Below are positions 35,876-49,905 of a DNA stretch of 64,000 bases, in pieces. How positions within the stretch are numbered: the stretch's first letter is position 1; every line of letters starts with the position of its first letter. Where the stretch lies: contig NC_088911.1 in assembly GCF_963576675.1 (NCBI RefSeq), forward strand, positions 80,753,256-80,817,255. The letters run 5' to 3'. The notes beneath the pieces were generated by a model, which searched no databases, was not told the origin of the DNA, and worked only from the letters and a program-made list of their open reading frames with translations. This DNA comes from Euphorbia lathyris (lineage: Eukaryota > Streptophyta > Magnoliopsida > Malpighiales > Euphorbiaceae). Position numbers and translations under genes: made by a program.

Positions 35876-36789
35876 ACTCCACATTGAGGCCTATAAAAAT
35901 TTAGTAACTCAAACCTTAATCAGACCAACTCAAAGGAATAACTCCACTCATAAGGCCTATAAACCTATAAGTATTCAATTTTTATTTATATATATTAAAC
36001 TTATAAATACTCCAAATATACTTCCACTTAGTTCACCAAACCATATAATAAAGATCTTCATAATTTTTTGAATGTGATATCAAGTACAACTTTGATAAAC
36101 AAACTCAGAAGTTAGAATATCCATATTAAAAACCTTTAAAATTTATTACTAAAGACCTTACAATAACTAAAACTTTGATTTGGTAACTTAAAAATAACAT
36201 TACCCATACAAACACCTAAAATCCTCTAACCATCCAATGCACTCTTATGGATCCATAACTCCAATTTATCTTTAGTTCAAGACATCATACCAAACAATCC
36301 ATACAAATAGCAGATAGATCAAGGTTCCATTTTTTTTAAAGAAAAATGTTGAAATTCATTATTAAGTGAAATCGTAGACACAAGAAAGAAAATTTTAGTC
36401 CTCACATTCTTCAAAAGCTGAAATCACAGTTCAATTAGATCATAGACCACATTTCCTCACATGACTAATGAAACCTTAGAATCAGTTCTCACTATCAAAA
36501 TATTTGTATGGTTCCAATTGATCAACTTAAATTGAATTAAGTGCTACTTCTAATTGAAAACTAATTATTACAAGTACCATAAATTGTGAGCATAATCTTA
36601 TAATTGAAGGTAGGCAACAAATACAGAAAAATGTATAATCATGTATAATCAACTATCTCATATGCTAATTCTAATTCTTTTTGAAAAATATTAGCTAAAT
36701 ATTGTCGTTATTAACGAATACAACACAATAAATAGATATTTTCCCATCACTATATATCTTTATATTAGGTCCGAAGAAATTAACCTAGG
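35876..36789 (-). other. A+T-rich leader remnant of minus-strand LTR element
   Basis: About 0.9 kb with no significant frame lies between the 3' LTR and the primer-binding site at 36790. From orientation it should be the untranslated leader or gag-proximal part of the minus-strand element, cut off at about 35876. I recognise no protein in it. Confidence 0.4.
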
Positions 36790-36801
36790 GCTCTGATACC
36801 A
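36790..36801 (-). promoter_or_regulatory. Initiator-Met tRNA primer-binding site
   Basis: On the minus strand this reads TGGTATCAGAGC, complementary to the 3' end of plant initiator methionine tRNA, the standard primer of many plant LTR retrotransposons. It sits three bases inside the LTR border at 36805, the usual spacing, and fixes the element's orientation as minus. Confidence 0.85.
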
Positions 36802-36804
36802 AAA

Positions 36805-38775
36805 TGTCACACCCGACCCTAAACGGCATCGGGTGTGAAGGAAAGATAACACAACGATCTATGAATTTGACTCATAAATTTTAACTTAGATAAAAAATTT
36901 ATTTAACTATTTGGCTTGGACTTGATCATTTTATCAAGCTTCCTACGTATCCCGAACGTTTTTTTAACCTTTCAACCGGGAATCAAAGCCACGTAGTTCT
37001 ACCTATTTTAAATTATCTAGATATAGTTGGATTTTATAAGCACAAATTAAATACTTTAAATTAATATAATTAACAAACTAAAAAAAAAAAAGTTATTAGT
37101 TTATTTATAGACTAGACCACAATCAATAATTACTTGTTCGAGCACTTTTACTTAACAATTATTGTAGAACAATCGCATCATCGCTAACATAAATTAAACG
37201 CACACACTAACCCATATTCAGTCAGTCATCTTTAAATTAATTTTATGTAAACATCATCCTTATTCGTATTTTTATAATGCACACTACCAAACAAGATCAT
37301 ACCATTAAGATATGATGATACGCGTGTACACATGTGGTTTCGTTCAACTCAGTAGAAATAACCGTTGATTTGATATTAGTTATGATCATAAAATAGTGAA
37401 TAACTTAGCTACCTTTTCCCCAAAATCTGAACCATTAACAATTCTATCACTGGCATTTCCTATCAAACCAATCATTCCAAACGACTTAATCAAAGTCTAA
37501 CCCGACTCTGATTACTGAACAAATCACTCAAAACCAACTCAATAACGAAACAACTCTTTTTATTACGGAATCAAGAAAATGTCCCTAATCTGCAAAAAGC
37601 CGAGAAAATCAGCATAGGAGGCCATCTTCCTCATTCCTATTTTAATACGAACCCCGGGTGGACAACCCCAAAAACCAGTGCTCTCAGTTCGAAGAACTCA
37701 GACAATCACAACATATATAGGCAACTTGAAGTAAAAATTTCAGAACAAGAGAAATCATGAACAAAAACCCATAACGAAAAGATTTTACATTTGAAAATCT
37801 TATTGCATGTATAAAATCCAACCATTAAGAGTCTGTGGAAAACCAACAGTAACCACATACACACGAAAGAATTCAGACCTCCGCTAAACACTCCTAGAAG
37901 CAGAGATCAAAATCAGTTATTCCGTTTCCCAGAATTGAAAGTCGAAAAACCTACCAGGAAGTGTCCCAATTTGACGGAACCAAGCAGAATTTCAGAAAAT
38001 CCGTTCGATAATGGTGAAAAGAATGACAGTTTGAATCGCCGGTGACTGTATAGTGAGGAAGAAAAAGATGAAAGGGGTTGTGAAGAGTAGACAATGGTGA
38101 AAAGAGAAGCTTTCTCTCTCTCTCTTTCTCTCCCTTCTCCCTTGTGCGATCCCCCCCCTTCTTAAATTCTAGCAACTTCCCTTCCTTATGTACACATTTC
38201 CCTCACTTAATTAATTCTAGGACCTTCGATATCTTCCTCCTATTATTTAAATTAGAGTTAGAAAATTATTATTAGGTTTTACTAGACATGAAATTTATAT
38301 TCTTTTATAAAATATATTATTTGATTAAATAAAAATGGTAATCTGTTAAAAAAATGAAATAATAATGGTAGTAACTTGTAATATGAAATTATCATTAATA
38401 TATGGTAGTATAAGAAAACAAATTAAATGTATCATTAATAATATCGGATTATAAAATTTGAAAGGGTATATTTTTCTTTAATTAAAAGGAATTTCCAAAA
38501 TTCTAATTTAACCTCCAATTCTTGTAATTCGTGTAATTAAACCTCATTTATTACATTTTTATACCTATTTGTTACTTATTATTTCGATTAAAAGATTAGT
38601 CTGACACTGTTATCTCGGGTCTAATCGAATTAAATGATGTTTTCGAAATGTTATTTCGAAAAATAATTCAAATTGATATGTAATTTTCTTTGATTTTAAT
38701 CATATACTTAAAATACTATCTATTGAAATCAATTTTCATAAAATAATAATAATAAAACTAGACACTGACGTGACA
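36805..38775 (-). repeat. 5' LTR of a minus-strand LTR retrotransposon
   Basis: This 1971-bp segment begins TGTCACACCCGACCC and ends GACGTGACA on the plus strand, so it has TG...CA ends within a short inverted repeat (TGTCAC/GTGACA). It abuts the primer-binding site. Array sequence (AATAAATTGGG) resumes directly after it, so AATAA is the expected 5-bp target duplication; its partner has been lost. Short frames inside (for example 37951-38175, minus) show no domain. Confidence 0.8.
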
Positions 38776-39205
38776 AATAAATTGGGTCGATTTGAGAAAT
38801 AATTCATCAAACTGTCTTCTCGCTCATGAATCTTGTTATCTACACTTCATATGTGTGTTATTTTATCAGTAACAAATCACAAACATTCATTGGAATGTGA
38901 AAAAAATAAAAAAATATACTGTCTTTTTTGTACGGATTAGATAAAAAAAAATTCTAAAAATCCACCGAATTTATAAATATTAATCTCAAATTCTATTATT
39001 AAATTATAAAAAATATGAAATCCTTTTTTTAGACGAATTATTATGCAATTGGTGCAGAATAATGAATAAAAATATCTGTATTTTATAATAGTGTCTGAAA
39101 TTGACCCAATTTATCAACGTTATGGGTAAAATTGCACCATTTTAGACGTTAGGGGTAAAATTGCTCCTAGCCCAAAACGTTAGGGATATTTTTGCACCTT
39201 AACCC
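38776..39205. mobile_element. Mutator-like MITE, unit 4 copy, left arm lost
   Basis: The right ~430 bp of the unit MITE remains, ending CTTAACCC. The left inverted repeat was lost in the rearrangement at the LTR. Confidence 0.8.
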
Positions 39206-40201
39206 AAAAAAGAATTATCATTTTTCTAAGAGCATGCCACATCATCAAAATCCCATCAAATCCAATTACCTTTTTTTTTCTTACGATTAAACTCTTCCAA
39301 TTCATACCTTTTGTTCTATAATATCACTAACAATTTTTACATTTAAAAAAAATGTTCTGTTTGTAAGAGCATGCAACATCATCAAAATGGCATCTAAAAT
39401 TCTCTTCTAATCTTCTTTCTGTTTCTGTTATTATATGTAATATAGATTTCATGATTTATATAATCTGTACTTATATGTTGTTTGATAGAAATAAAAATTA
39501 AGTACTGAAAAAATATAAAATTAAATACTGAATTTTAAATACCGAATATAAACAATTAGTTGATAATACAAACACACGTGAATTACCTTAAAAAAATCAC
39601 ATTTAAATTAAATAAGTGCTTAATTTTTAATTTAAATGATTAGATGAGTTATCAAACAAGGTATTGGCCTAAAATTTCAATTGCGTTTAATAACCCTATG
39701 TTCTTATCTAATTGATTCAATAACCTGTCCAGTTACATTCAATATCTCCATAATCTCGTCTAATTGCATTGGATAACCCAAAAATTCAACTGTCCCGTGA
39801 ACTTTCAAAATTTCCTAATTTGTTGTCTATTTATCACATTCTTTTGATACGTGACGAGCATGTTGAGACTTGACGGAGCGTGTCTTCCATTTTCATCATG
39901 CAACAAATTTTATTAAGAATTATGAGGTTATTAGATACAATAAGTGGGATCATTTGTAACTTTTAGAAATTCAGATGTTGCCCCTATACTCCAAAACTTT
40001 CCCTCTACTCTGAACTTTTTATTTGATGAGTCATATCCTCTGCACATAATAATTAAGATACTATATTTGCCATTTTATACAACTTAGCACATGACCTGTG
40101 TATGGTAACCAAATTAGCTATAAATTACACCCCTCTTCTCTCTTGCCCTCTCTTCAGATTATCAAAAAAAGACACAAATTCAATTTTCAAACCCTGAATC
40201 T

Positions 40202-40717
40202 GTGGCTGGATATGGGTGGAATTCCAACAATCTTCCTACAAGCACGTACGCCGGCGCTCCACAAATCGCCTGTCGAATTTGTAACCAGGTTTTTGTGAGC
40301 ACTGAAGCTTTTCTTCATCACATCGAAATTCACATGTCTACGGATCATGATGGTTCTTCTGTTTCTGCCTCCAGAAGGATGCAGCAGCCACCACCGTCTC
40401 TTAATGCTTCCGGTGGTGGCTTGAGCCGTCTCTCCGGTCAAAGAAACAACTTCAGTTTTCCCATTCCAAATGTTTACAGTACTATGTTTAATCTGAATCC
40501 TAATCAGTTTATTCATCCCCGGGCAGCCCCAGACATGTACTCTCCTTTTCCAACTGTGAGGAACAACTACGGGTTTGGGTCACAAAGTTTCCCTATCCCT
40601 TTTCAGGCTCCGAAGAAATTCACCCAGCCATTTCTTCAGCAGCTGGAGAAACCCTTGATCCCTATTTCTGATTCTGATTCTGAGTTTGAAGTGCTAGACT
40701 TGAACTTAAAGCTGTAG
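40202..40717 (+). pseudogene. Zinc-finger gene copy 4, start codon ATG to GTG
   Basis: All 171 other codons are open, including the finger and the terminal LDLNLKL, and the TATA box is at 40119. The start codon, however, is GTG. Plant nuclear genes initiate at AUG, and the next in-frame ATG is codon 45, after the finger, so a product from it would keep the EAR tail but lose the DNA-binding domain. Private changes include L in NLNPN and K in APKKF. Copy 5 shares the GTG. The gene is probably non-functional as a DNA-binding repressor, unless a near-cognate start is used. Confidence 0.75.
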
Positions 40718-43686
40718 AGTAGCATAAAGATTAGGGTTATGTTCAGGACAATACCTAACCCTAGCTATGGCTATGGTTAGGTTCGATGTATTTTTATTTC
40801 AATGAAACAATAAATATTATAATCAGAAAAAGAAAATATATGTAAGCCTTTTTTAAAACATTGCTTTTTTTTCCTTTCTGAGTTCACAGTTTTGTATGCT
40901 ATGAATTCAATCTATTTTGTCTCCTTTAATTACCAATTTTTGTCATTTGATTATCAAATTAAATCTTTTTTTTTAAAAATCTACCTAGTGAAGTAATTTA
41001 ATTTATTGACATAAAGGCTAAATTTCACTTTAATATTTTATGAAAAGTATATAAATTTTATAAATTTACTCCTAACCTTTTCAAGTAAAATCAATTTTAA
41101 TCCTTTTTTTTCTTTTTTTTTTCAAAAAGCTACCTAGTGAAGTAATTTAATTTATTGACATAAAGGCTAAATTCCTCTCTAATATTTTCTGAAAAGTACA
41201 TATTTGACTCTAACATATGAAATTGTATAAATTTATTAGTAACCTTTTCAAGCAAAATCAATTTTAATTTTTTTTTTCTTTCAAAAATCTACCTAGTGAA
41301 GTAATTTAATTTATTGGGATAAAAGCGAAATTTGTTACGCGCATTTTCAGAAAAATATAGATTCGACTCTAACATATGAAATGGTATATTTTTACTCCTA
41401 ACTATTTTAAGCAAAATCAATGTTACTTGTCCAGGGGCAGAACTCCATAGGGGGATAGTCATTGAAATTTGTTTCAAAATAATTTTCAAGCCCACTTTGT
41501 CAAAGAGTGAAAGACATGAAGAGTGTTTGTTGTAGATGTGACAATTATTGAACTTTTTTTACTGTATTCCAGGAGTAATACACCAATCAGTCAAAATAAT
41601 TGTACATACCACTTCATGGGAGATGATTTGCGTAAGGAAAAAATGTACATGTGACATTAATTGATTTGTTAGGTGTATTACTCCTAGAGTATTCTAAATT
41701 TTTTTCTTATTATTGAGTTAGTGTCGTGTTCGTGTCATATCAATTATCGAGTTGATATGAAATGAGTCAACTCTAACTCAACTCAAAAAAATTTGTGTTA
41801 TAACTATATATTAACCAAATTGGGTTAGTAATTTTGTATTGTGCTTTCGTATCATATGTAATTTTACTATGTACATATGTTAATGATGTCATTTAAAAAT
41901 ATAGTAGGATATAGTAATAGTTCTAAATAATTTATGTCGTTTTTGGATTAGCAGCTTAACTATGACCATCCAAAAATCCGCTAATATATCATTTTAGTTC
42001 GTGTAATGTGTTTATAAGTCGCATGCAAAAATATCGAAGGTTCAAGCCATTTTTGCAATTAGTAATTGTAATTTTATTACGTTTACTAATTAAATGAAAT
42101 ATAAACACATTAGAGAATATGATAATAATTTTAAATATTCATGACATTTTCGAGTTAGCAGGTCAACACCAATTCAACCCTAAAATTTATGTATCACTTT
42201 TCTCTCAACTAAAAAATTACTCCTTACCTACTAAACTAAATTCAAACACTATAATTACATATCGAGTAATCGATCGCGTATAAATTTATCATTCCTAGGT
42301 TGTTATTGGTAAGATATATAGGAATAAAAGATAGAAATAAGGTTTAACTATGAAGTTTTAATTTTTTTTAAATGACTCGTCGATGAACAACGATTGTTTC
42401 ATTAAGTTGAACCTCGGCTCATCTAATGTCCTGGTTCTGCCACTACTGCTATATAATAGAAAATTTGAATGAACTAACTTGACAATTATTAAACTGTCAT
42501 ATCAGACATTTCCAAACATATTAATTTGTCGATAAACTGAAGTAGTTTTGCACATTTTTGTGGTTATTATTTCTAACTATATTAGTAACATAGTAAACAT
42601 TTTAGACACTTTGACAAAAAGAGAGAGAGAGAGAGAGGTGGAATGGTTAAGAAGCAAACGGAGAAGAGAATTTGACGAAAGGAAAATCAATCAGTGACAG
42701 GTCTCACTACACTGATAAACATGCTGAAAGAGAACGGTGGAGATCGGCAACAAGACTTCATCAGCAGCGGCAATCTGAGTGAGGCAATCGGAGTGACGGA
42801 AAATGGAGGAGGGAGATGGAGAACGTGTTTTGCCGTGAAAGAGAGTTTTTATTTGATGAGTTGTTATAAGTGAAGGACAGGTGTCAATTAGTATATGGAA
42901 GGTTCTTTTAGTGAGTTGGAGGACCAGGACCTTCCTATAAATTCCCCACCTAATATAGGATCATTATATATGATCAAACGGGGGGCAATCATAACTTGAT
43001 ACAAAGACTAGATAATAACTATAAATCTAGCCCTGCTTTTTGTCATTATATATGGTCAAACGATGGGTAATCATGACTCGATATAAACGTATTAAATAGA
43101 AAAAAAAAACTATGAGTTATGCTTAAATGTTAGAAGATGAAAAAAGTATTTCATTGTGGTATTAATACCAAACCACTTCAAAAAAAAAACTCTAATGTCA
43201 TTTGCCTTTATAAAAAGGGTCAAATATATGAATATCATAATTAAGTACAAAATTACAACTAAGTCATATCACTAAATTTAATTCTTAATATGTCATTATT
43301 CTCTCTATATATTATGATTTTATACCATAATTTAAAAATTATAGACTCAAATTCAGAAATTATAAACCTTAGAAAATATATTCTAGACTTCTAATTTATA
43401 AAATTACTGATTTTACTAGTTTGATATAATCCAAAATTATAACTTGTCATAGTTGTAAATAGTTTTTAAAATATGAATTTTCTAGGTAATTTTCCCTTAT
43501 AAAAATGTCATTAACCACATTCAATTCACTCTTAAACAAATTGATTTTTCCAATTTATTTCTTACTATTAACTCTTCCAATTCTTTTCTTAAAAAAAACC
43601 CTTCCAAATCTTGTCTTTTGTTCTATAATATCACTAACAATTTTTACATTTAAAAAAATAATAACTAACAATTTATAAAAAAAGAA

Positions 43687-44269
43687 GAGTTAAGATGCAA
43701 AAATACCCCTAACGTTTTGGGCCAGGAGCAATTTTATCCCTGACGTCTAAAATGGTGCAATTTTACCCCTAACGTTGGAAGTCAAGAGCAATTTTACCCC
43801 TAACGTTGGAAGTCAGGAGCAATTTTACCCCTAACATTAATAAATTGGGTCGATTTGAGAAATAATTCATCAAACTGTCTTCTCGCTCATGAATCTTGTT
43901 ATCTACACTTCATATGTGTGTTATTTTATCAGTAACAAATCACAAACATTCATTGGAATGTGAAAAAAATAAAAATAAATATACTGTCTTTTTTGTACGG
44001 ATTAGATAAAAAAAATTCTAAAAATCCACCGAATTTATAAATATTAATCTCAAATTCTATTATTAAATTATAAAAAATATGAAATCCTTTTTTTAGACGA
44101 ATTATTATGCAATTGGTGCAGAATAATGAACAAAAATATCTGTATTTTATAACAGTGTCTGAAATTGACCCAATTTATCAACGTTAGGGGTAAAATTGCA
44201 CCATTTTAGACGTTAGGGGTAAAATTGCTCCTAGCCCAAAACATTAGGGATATTTTTGCACCTTAACCC
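43687..44269. mobile_element. Mutator-like MITE, unit 5 copy
   Basis: About 583 bp, ends GAGTTAAG and CTTAACCC. The right target duplication reads AAATAAGAA, one substitution from AAAAAAGAA. Confidence 0.8.
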
Positions 44270-45228
44270 AAATAAGAATTATCATTTTTCTAAGACCATG
44301 CCATATCATCAAAATCCCATCAAATCCAATTACCTTTTTTTTTCTTACGATTAAACTCTTCCAATTCATACCTTTTGTTCTATAATATCACTAACAATTT
44401 TTACATTTAAAAAAAAATGTTCTGTTTGTAAGAGCATGCAACATCATCAAAATGGCATCTAAAATTCTCTTCTAATCTTCTTTCTGTTATTATATGTAAT
44501 ATAGATTTCATGATTTATATAATCTGTACTTATATGTTGTTTGATAGAAATAAAAATTAAGTGCTGAAAAAATATAAAATTAAATACTGAATTTTAATTT
44601 TATATATAAACAATTAGTTGATAATACAAACACACGTGAATTACCTTCAAAAAATCACATTTAAATTAAATAAGTGCTTAATTTTTAATTTAAATGATTA
44701 GATGAGTTATCAAATAAGGTATTGGCCTAAAATTTCAATTGCGTTTAATAACCCTATGTTCGTATCTAATTGATTCAATAACCTGTCCAGTTACATTCAA
44801 TATCTCCATAATCTCGTCTAATTGCATTGGATAACCCAAAAATTCAACTGTCCCGTGAACTTTCAAAATTTCCTAATTTGTTGTCTATTTATCACATTCT
44901 TTTGATACGTGACGAGCATGTTGAGACATGACGGAGCGTGTCTTCCATTTTCAGCATGCAACAAATTTTATTAAGAATTATGAGGTTATTAGAAATTCAG
45001 ATGTTGCCCCTATACTCCAAAACTTTCCCTCCACTCTGAACTTTTTATTTGATGAGTCATATCCTCTGCACATAATAATTAAGATACTATATTTGCCATT
45101 TTATACAACTTAGCACATGACCTGTGTATGGTAACCAAATTAGCTATAAATTACACCCCTCTTCTCTCTTGCCCTCTCTTCAGATTATCAAAAAAAAGAC
45201 ACAAATTCAATTTTCAAACCCTGAATCT

Positions 45229-45744
45229 GTGGCTGGATATGGGTGGAATTCCAACAATCTTCCTACAAGCACGTACGCCGGCGCTCCACAAATCGCCTGT
45301 CGAATTTGTAACCAGGTTTTTGTGAGCACTGAAGCTTTTCTTCATCACATCGAAATTCACATGTCTACGGATCATGATGGTTCTTCTGTTTCTGCCTCCA
45401 GAAGGATGCAGCAGCCACCACCGTCTCTTAATGCTTCCGGTGGTGGCTTGAGCCGTCTCTCCGGTCAAAGAAACAACTTCAGTTTTCCCATTCCAAATGT
45501 TTACAGTACTATGTTTAATCCGAATCCTAATCAGTTTATTCATCCTCGGGCAGCCCCAGACATGTACTCTCCTTTTCCAACTGTGAGGAACAACTACGGG
45601 TTTGGGTCACAAAGTTTCCCTATCCCTTTTCAGGTTCCGAGGAAATTCACCCAGCCATTTCTTCAGCAGCTGGAGAAACCCTTGATCCCTATTTCTGATT
45701 CTGATTCTGAGTTTGAAGTGCTAGACTTGAACTTGAAGCTGTAG
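45229..45744 (+). pseudogene. Zinc-finger gene copy 5, start codon ATG to GTG
   Basis: As in copy 4, codon 1 is GTG and the rest of the 171-codon frame is open with finger and EAR motif. One extra A in the leader puts the upstream region in frame back to 45124, but that extension also has no ATG. The usual polyA signal is deleted downstream. V replaces A in FQVPRKF. It is probably not translated as a full protein. Confidence 0.75.
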
Positions 45745-47244
45745 AGCAGCATAAAGATTAGGGTTTTGTTCAGGACAATACCTAACCCTAGCTATTCCTC
45801 TCTAATATTTTCTGAAAAGTACATATTTGACTCTAACATATGAAATTTTATAAATTTATTAGTAACCTTTTCAAGCAAAATCAATTTTAATTTTTTTTTT
45901 CTTTCAAAAATCTACCTAGTGAAGTAATTTAATTTATTGGGATAAAAGCGAAATTTGTTACGCGCATTTTCAGAAAAATATAGATTCGACTCTAACATAT
46001 GAAATGGTATATATTTACTCTTAACTATTTTAAGCAAAATCAATGTTACTTGTCCAGGGGCAGAACTCCATAGGGGGATAGTCCTTGAAATTTGTTTCAA
46101 AATAATTTTCAAGCCCACTTTGTCAAAGAGTGAAAGACATGAAGAGGGGTTGTTGTAGATGTGGCAATTATTGAATTTTTTTTTACTGTATTCCAGGAGT
46201 AATACACCAATCAGTCAAAATAATTGTACATACCACTTCATGGGAGATGATTTGTGTAAGGAAAAAAATGTACATGTGACATTAATTGATTTGTTAGGTG
46301 TATTACTCCTAGAGTATTCTAAATTTTTTTCTTATTATTGAGTTAGTGTCGTGTTCGTGTCATATCAATTATTGAGTTGATATGAAATGAGTCAACTCTA
46401 ACTCAACTCAAAAAAATTTGTGTTATAACTATATATTAACCAAATTGGGTTAGTAATTTTGTATTGTGCTTTCGGATCATATGTAATTTTACTATGTACA
46501 TATGTTAATGATGTCATTTAAAAATATAGTAGGATATAGTAATAGTTCTAAATAATTTAAGTCGTTTTTGGATTAGCAGCTTAACTATGACCATCCAAAA
46601 ATCCGCTAATATATCATTTTAGTTCGTTTAATGTGTTTATAAGCCGCATGCAAAAATATGGAAGGTTCAAGCCATTTTTGCAATTAGTAATTGTAATTTT
46701 ATTACGTTTACTAATTAAATGAAATATAAACACATTAGAGAATATGATAATAATTTTAAATATTCATGACATTTTCGAGTTAGCAGGTCAACACCAATTC
46801 AACCCTAAAATTTATGTATCACTTTTCTCTCAACTAAAAAATTACTCCTTACCTACTAAACTAAATTCAAACACTATAATTACATATCGAGTAATCGATC
46901 GCGTATAAATTTATCATTCCTAGGTTGTTATTGGTAAGATATGTATATAGGAATAAAGGATAGAAATAAGGTTTAACTATGAAGTTTTAATTTTTTTTAA
47001 ATGACTCGTCGATGAACAACGATTGTTTCATTAAGTTGAACCTCGGCTCATCTAATGTCCTGGTTCTGCCACTACTGCTATATAATAGAAAATTTGAATG
47101 AACTAACTTGACAATTATTAAACTGTCATATCAGACATTTCCAAACATATTAATTTGTCGATAAACTGAAGTAGTTTTGCACATTTTTGTGGTTATTATT
47201 TCTAACTATATTAGTAACATAGTAAACATTTTAGACACTTTGAC

Positions 47245-47283
<39 letters not shown>

Positions 47284-48356
47284 GGAATGGTTAAGAAGCA
47301 AACGGAGAAGAGAATTTGACGAAGGGAAAATCAATCAGTGACAGGTCTCACTACACTGATAAACAGGCTGAAAGAGAACGGTGGAGATCGGCAACAAGAC
47401 TTCATCAGCAGCGGCAATCTGAGTGAGGCAATCAGAGTGACGGAAAATGGAGGAGGGAGATGGAGAACGTGTTTTGCCGTGAAAGAGAGTTTTTATTTGA
47501 TGAGCTGTTATAAGTGAAGGACAGGTGTCAATTAGTATATGGAAGGTTCTTTTAGTGAGTTGGAGGACCAGGACCTTCCTATAAATTCCCCACCTAATAT
47601 AGGATCATTATATATGATCAAACGGGGGGCAATCACAACTTGATACAGAGACTACATAATAACTATAAATCTAGCCATGCTTTTTGTCATTATATATGGT
47701 CAAACGATGGGTAATCATGACTCGATATAAACATATTAAATAGAAAAAAAAAACTATGAGTTATGTTTAAATGTTAGAAGATGAAAAAAGTATTTCATTG
47801 TGGTATTAATACCAAACCACTTCAAAAAAAAAACTCTAATGTCATTTGCCTTTTTAAAAATGGTCAAATATATGAATATCATAATTAAGTACAAAATTAC
47901 AACTAAGTCATATCACTAAATTTAATTCTTAATATGTCATTATTCTCTCTATATATTATGATTTTATACCATAATTTAAAAATTATAGACTCAAATTCAG
48001 AAATTATAAACCTTAGAAAATATATTCTAGACTTCTAATTTATAAATTCTAATCCTTAAAATATATTAAAAGTACTGATTTTACTAGTTTGATATAATCC
48101 AAAATTATAACTTGTCATAATTGTAAATAGTTTTTAAAATATGAATTTTCTGGGTAATTTTCCCTTATAAAAATGTCATTAACCACATTCAATTCACTCT
48201 TAAACAAATTGATTTTTCCAATTTTTTTCTTACTATTAACTCTTCCAATTCTTTTCTTAAAAAAACCCTTCCAAATCTTGTCTTTTGTTCTATAATATCA
48301 CTAACAATTTTTACATTTAAAAAAATAATAACTAACAATTTATAAAAAAAAAAGAA

Positions 48357-48908
48357 GGGTTAAGATGCAAAAATACCCCTAACGTTTTGGGCCAGGAGCC
48401 ATTTTATCCCTGACGTCTAAAATGGTGCAATTTTACCCCTAACGTTGGAAGTCAAGAGCAATTTTACCCCTAACGTTGGAAGTCAGGAGCAATTTTACCC
48501 CTAACGTTAATAAATTGGGTCGATTTGAGAAATAATTCATCAAACTGTCTTCTCGCTCATGAATCTTGTTATCTACACTTCATATGTGTGTTATTTTATC
48601 AGTAACAAATCACAAACATTCATTGGAATGTGAAAAAAATAAAAAAATATACTGTCTTTTTTGTACGGATTAGATAAAAAAAATTCTAAAAATCCACCGA
48701 ATTTATAAATATTAATCTCAAATTCTATTATTAAATTATAAAAAATACGAAATCCTTTTTTTAGACGAATTATTATGCAATTGGTGCAGAATAATGAACA
48801 AAAATATCTGTATTTTATAATAGTGTCTGAAATTGACCCAATTTATCAACGTTAGGGGTAAAATTGCTCCTAGCCCAAAACGTTAGGTATATTTTTGCAC
48901 CTTAACCC
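48357..48908. mobile_element. Mutator-like MITE, unit 6 copy, shortened
   Basis: About 552 bp. The left end is GGGTTAAG. The right arm has lost about 31 bp, one GTTAGGGGTAAAATTG-containing repeat, apparently by slippage between repeats. Confidence 0.8.
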
Positions 48909-49905
48909 AAAAAAGAATTATCATTTTTCTAAGAGCATGCCACATCATCAAAATCCCATCAAATCCAATTACCTTTTTTTTTCTTACAATTAAACTCTTC
49001 CAATTCATACCATTTGTTCTATAATATCACTAACAATTTTTACATTTAAAAAAAAATGTTCTGTTTTTAAGAGCATGCAACATCATCAAAATGGCATCTA
49101 AAATTCTCTTCTAATCTTCTTTCTGTTTCTGTTATTATATGTAATATAGATTTCATGATTTATATAATCTGTACTTATATGTTGTTTGATAGAAATAAAA
49201 ATTAAGTGCTGAAAAAATATAAAATTAAATACTGAATTTTAAATACCGAATATAAACAATTAGTTGATAATACAAACACACGTGAATTACCTTCAAAAAA
49301 TCACATTTAAATTAAATAAGTGCTTAATTTTTAATTTAAATGATTAGATGAGTTATCAAACAAGGTATTGGCCTAAAATTTCAATTGCGTTTAATAACCC
49401 TATGTTCTTATCTAATTGATTCAATAACCTGTCCAGTTACATTCAATATCTCCATAATCTCGTCTAATTGCATTGGATAACCCAAAAATTCAACTGTCCC
49501 GTGAACTTTCAAAATTTCCTAATTTGTTGTCTATTTATCACATTCTTTTGATACGTGACGAGCATGTTGAGACTTGACGGAGCGTGTCTTCCATTTTCAG
49601 CATGCAACAAATTTTATTAAGAATTATGAGGTTATTAGATACAATACGTGGGATCATTTGTAACTTTTAGAAATTCAGATGTTGCCCCTATACTCCAAAA
49701 CTTTCCCTCCACTCTGAACTTTTTATTTGATGAGTCATATCCTCTGCACATAATAATTAAGATACTATATTTGCCATTTTATACAACTTAGCACATGACC
49801 TGTGTATGGTAACCAAATTAGCTATAAATTACACCCCTCTTCTCTCTTGCCCTCTCTTCAGATTATCAAAAAAAGACACAAATTCAATTTTCAAACCCTG
49901 AATCT

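Larger units (their letters stand above)
26286..38775 (+). repeat. Array unit 3, broken by retroelement DNA
   Basis: Normal unit sequence runs from the MITE to base 28008 inside the zinc-finger gene. It is then replaced by a truncated Ty3/gypsy element (28009-35875), 0.9 kb of unassigned A+T-rich sequence and an LTR (36805-38775). About 3.8 kb of the original unit, from mid-gene to the next MITE, is missing. Confidence 0.85.
38776..43686 (+). repeat. Array unit 4
   Basis: An almost complete unit of about 4.9 kb that lacks only the left arm of its MITE. It contains gene copy 4 with a lost start codon. The region after the gene (40820-43686) is normal unit tail with the triple repeat, the GA tract near 42619, the conserved patch and A+T-rich DNA. 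Confidence 0.9.
43687..48356 (+). repeat. Array unit 5, with 3' deletion
   Basis: About 4.67 kb. A deletion of about 404 bp just after the gene (join at 45796, AGCTAT to TCCTCTC) removes the polyA region and the first two tail repeats. The promoter also lacks about 30 bp (GTTATTAGAAATTCAG near 44989), a deletion between short TTAGA repeats that is shared with unit 8. Confidence 0.9.

Noticed and set aside
37951..38175. 74-codon minus-strand frame in the LTR
   Set aside because: It is a low-complexity K/E/R-rich reading of a CT-rich tract inside an LTR, without coding support.
45124..45744. Apparent 206-codon zinc-finger protein with a longer N-terminus in copy 5
   Set aside because: The extension begins at GTG, has no ATG, and arises only because one extra A in the leader puts the 5' UTR in frame.
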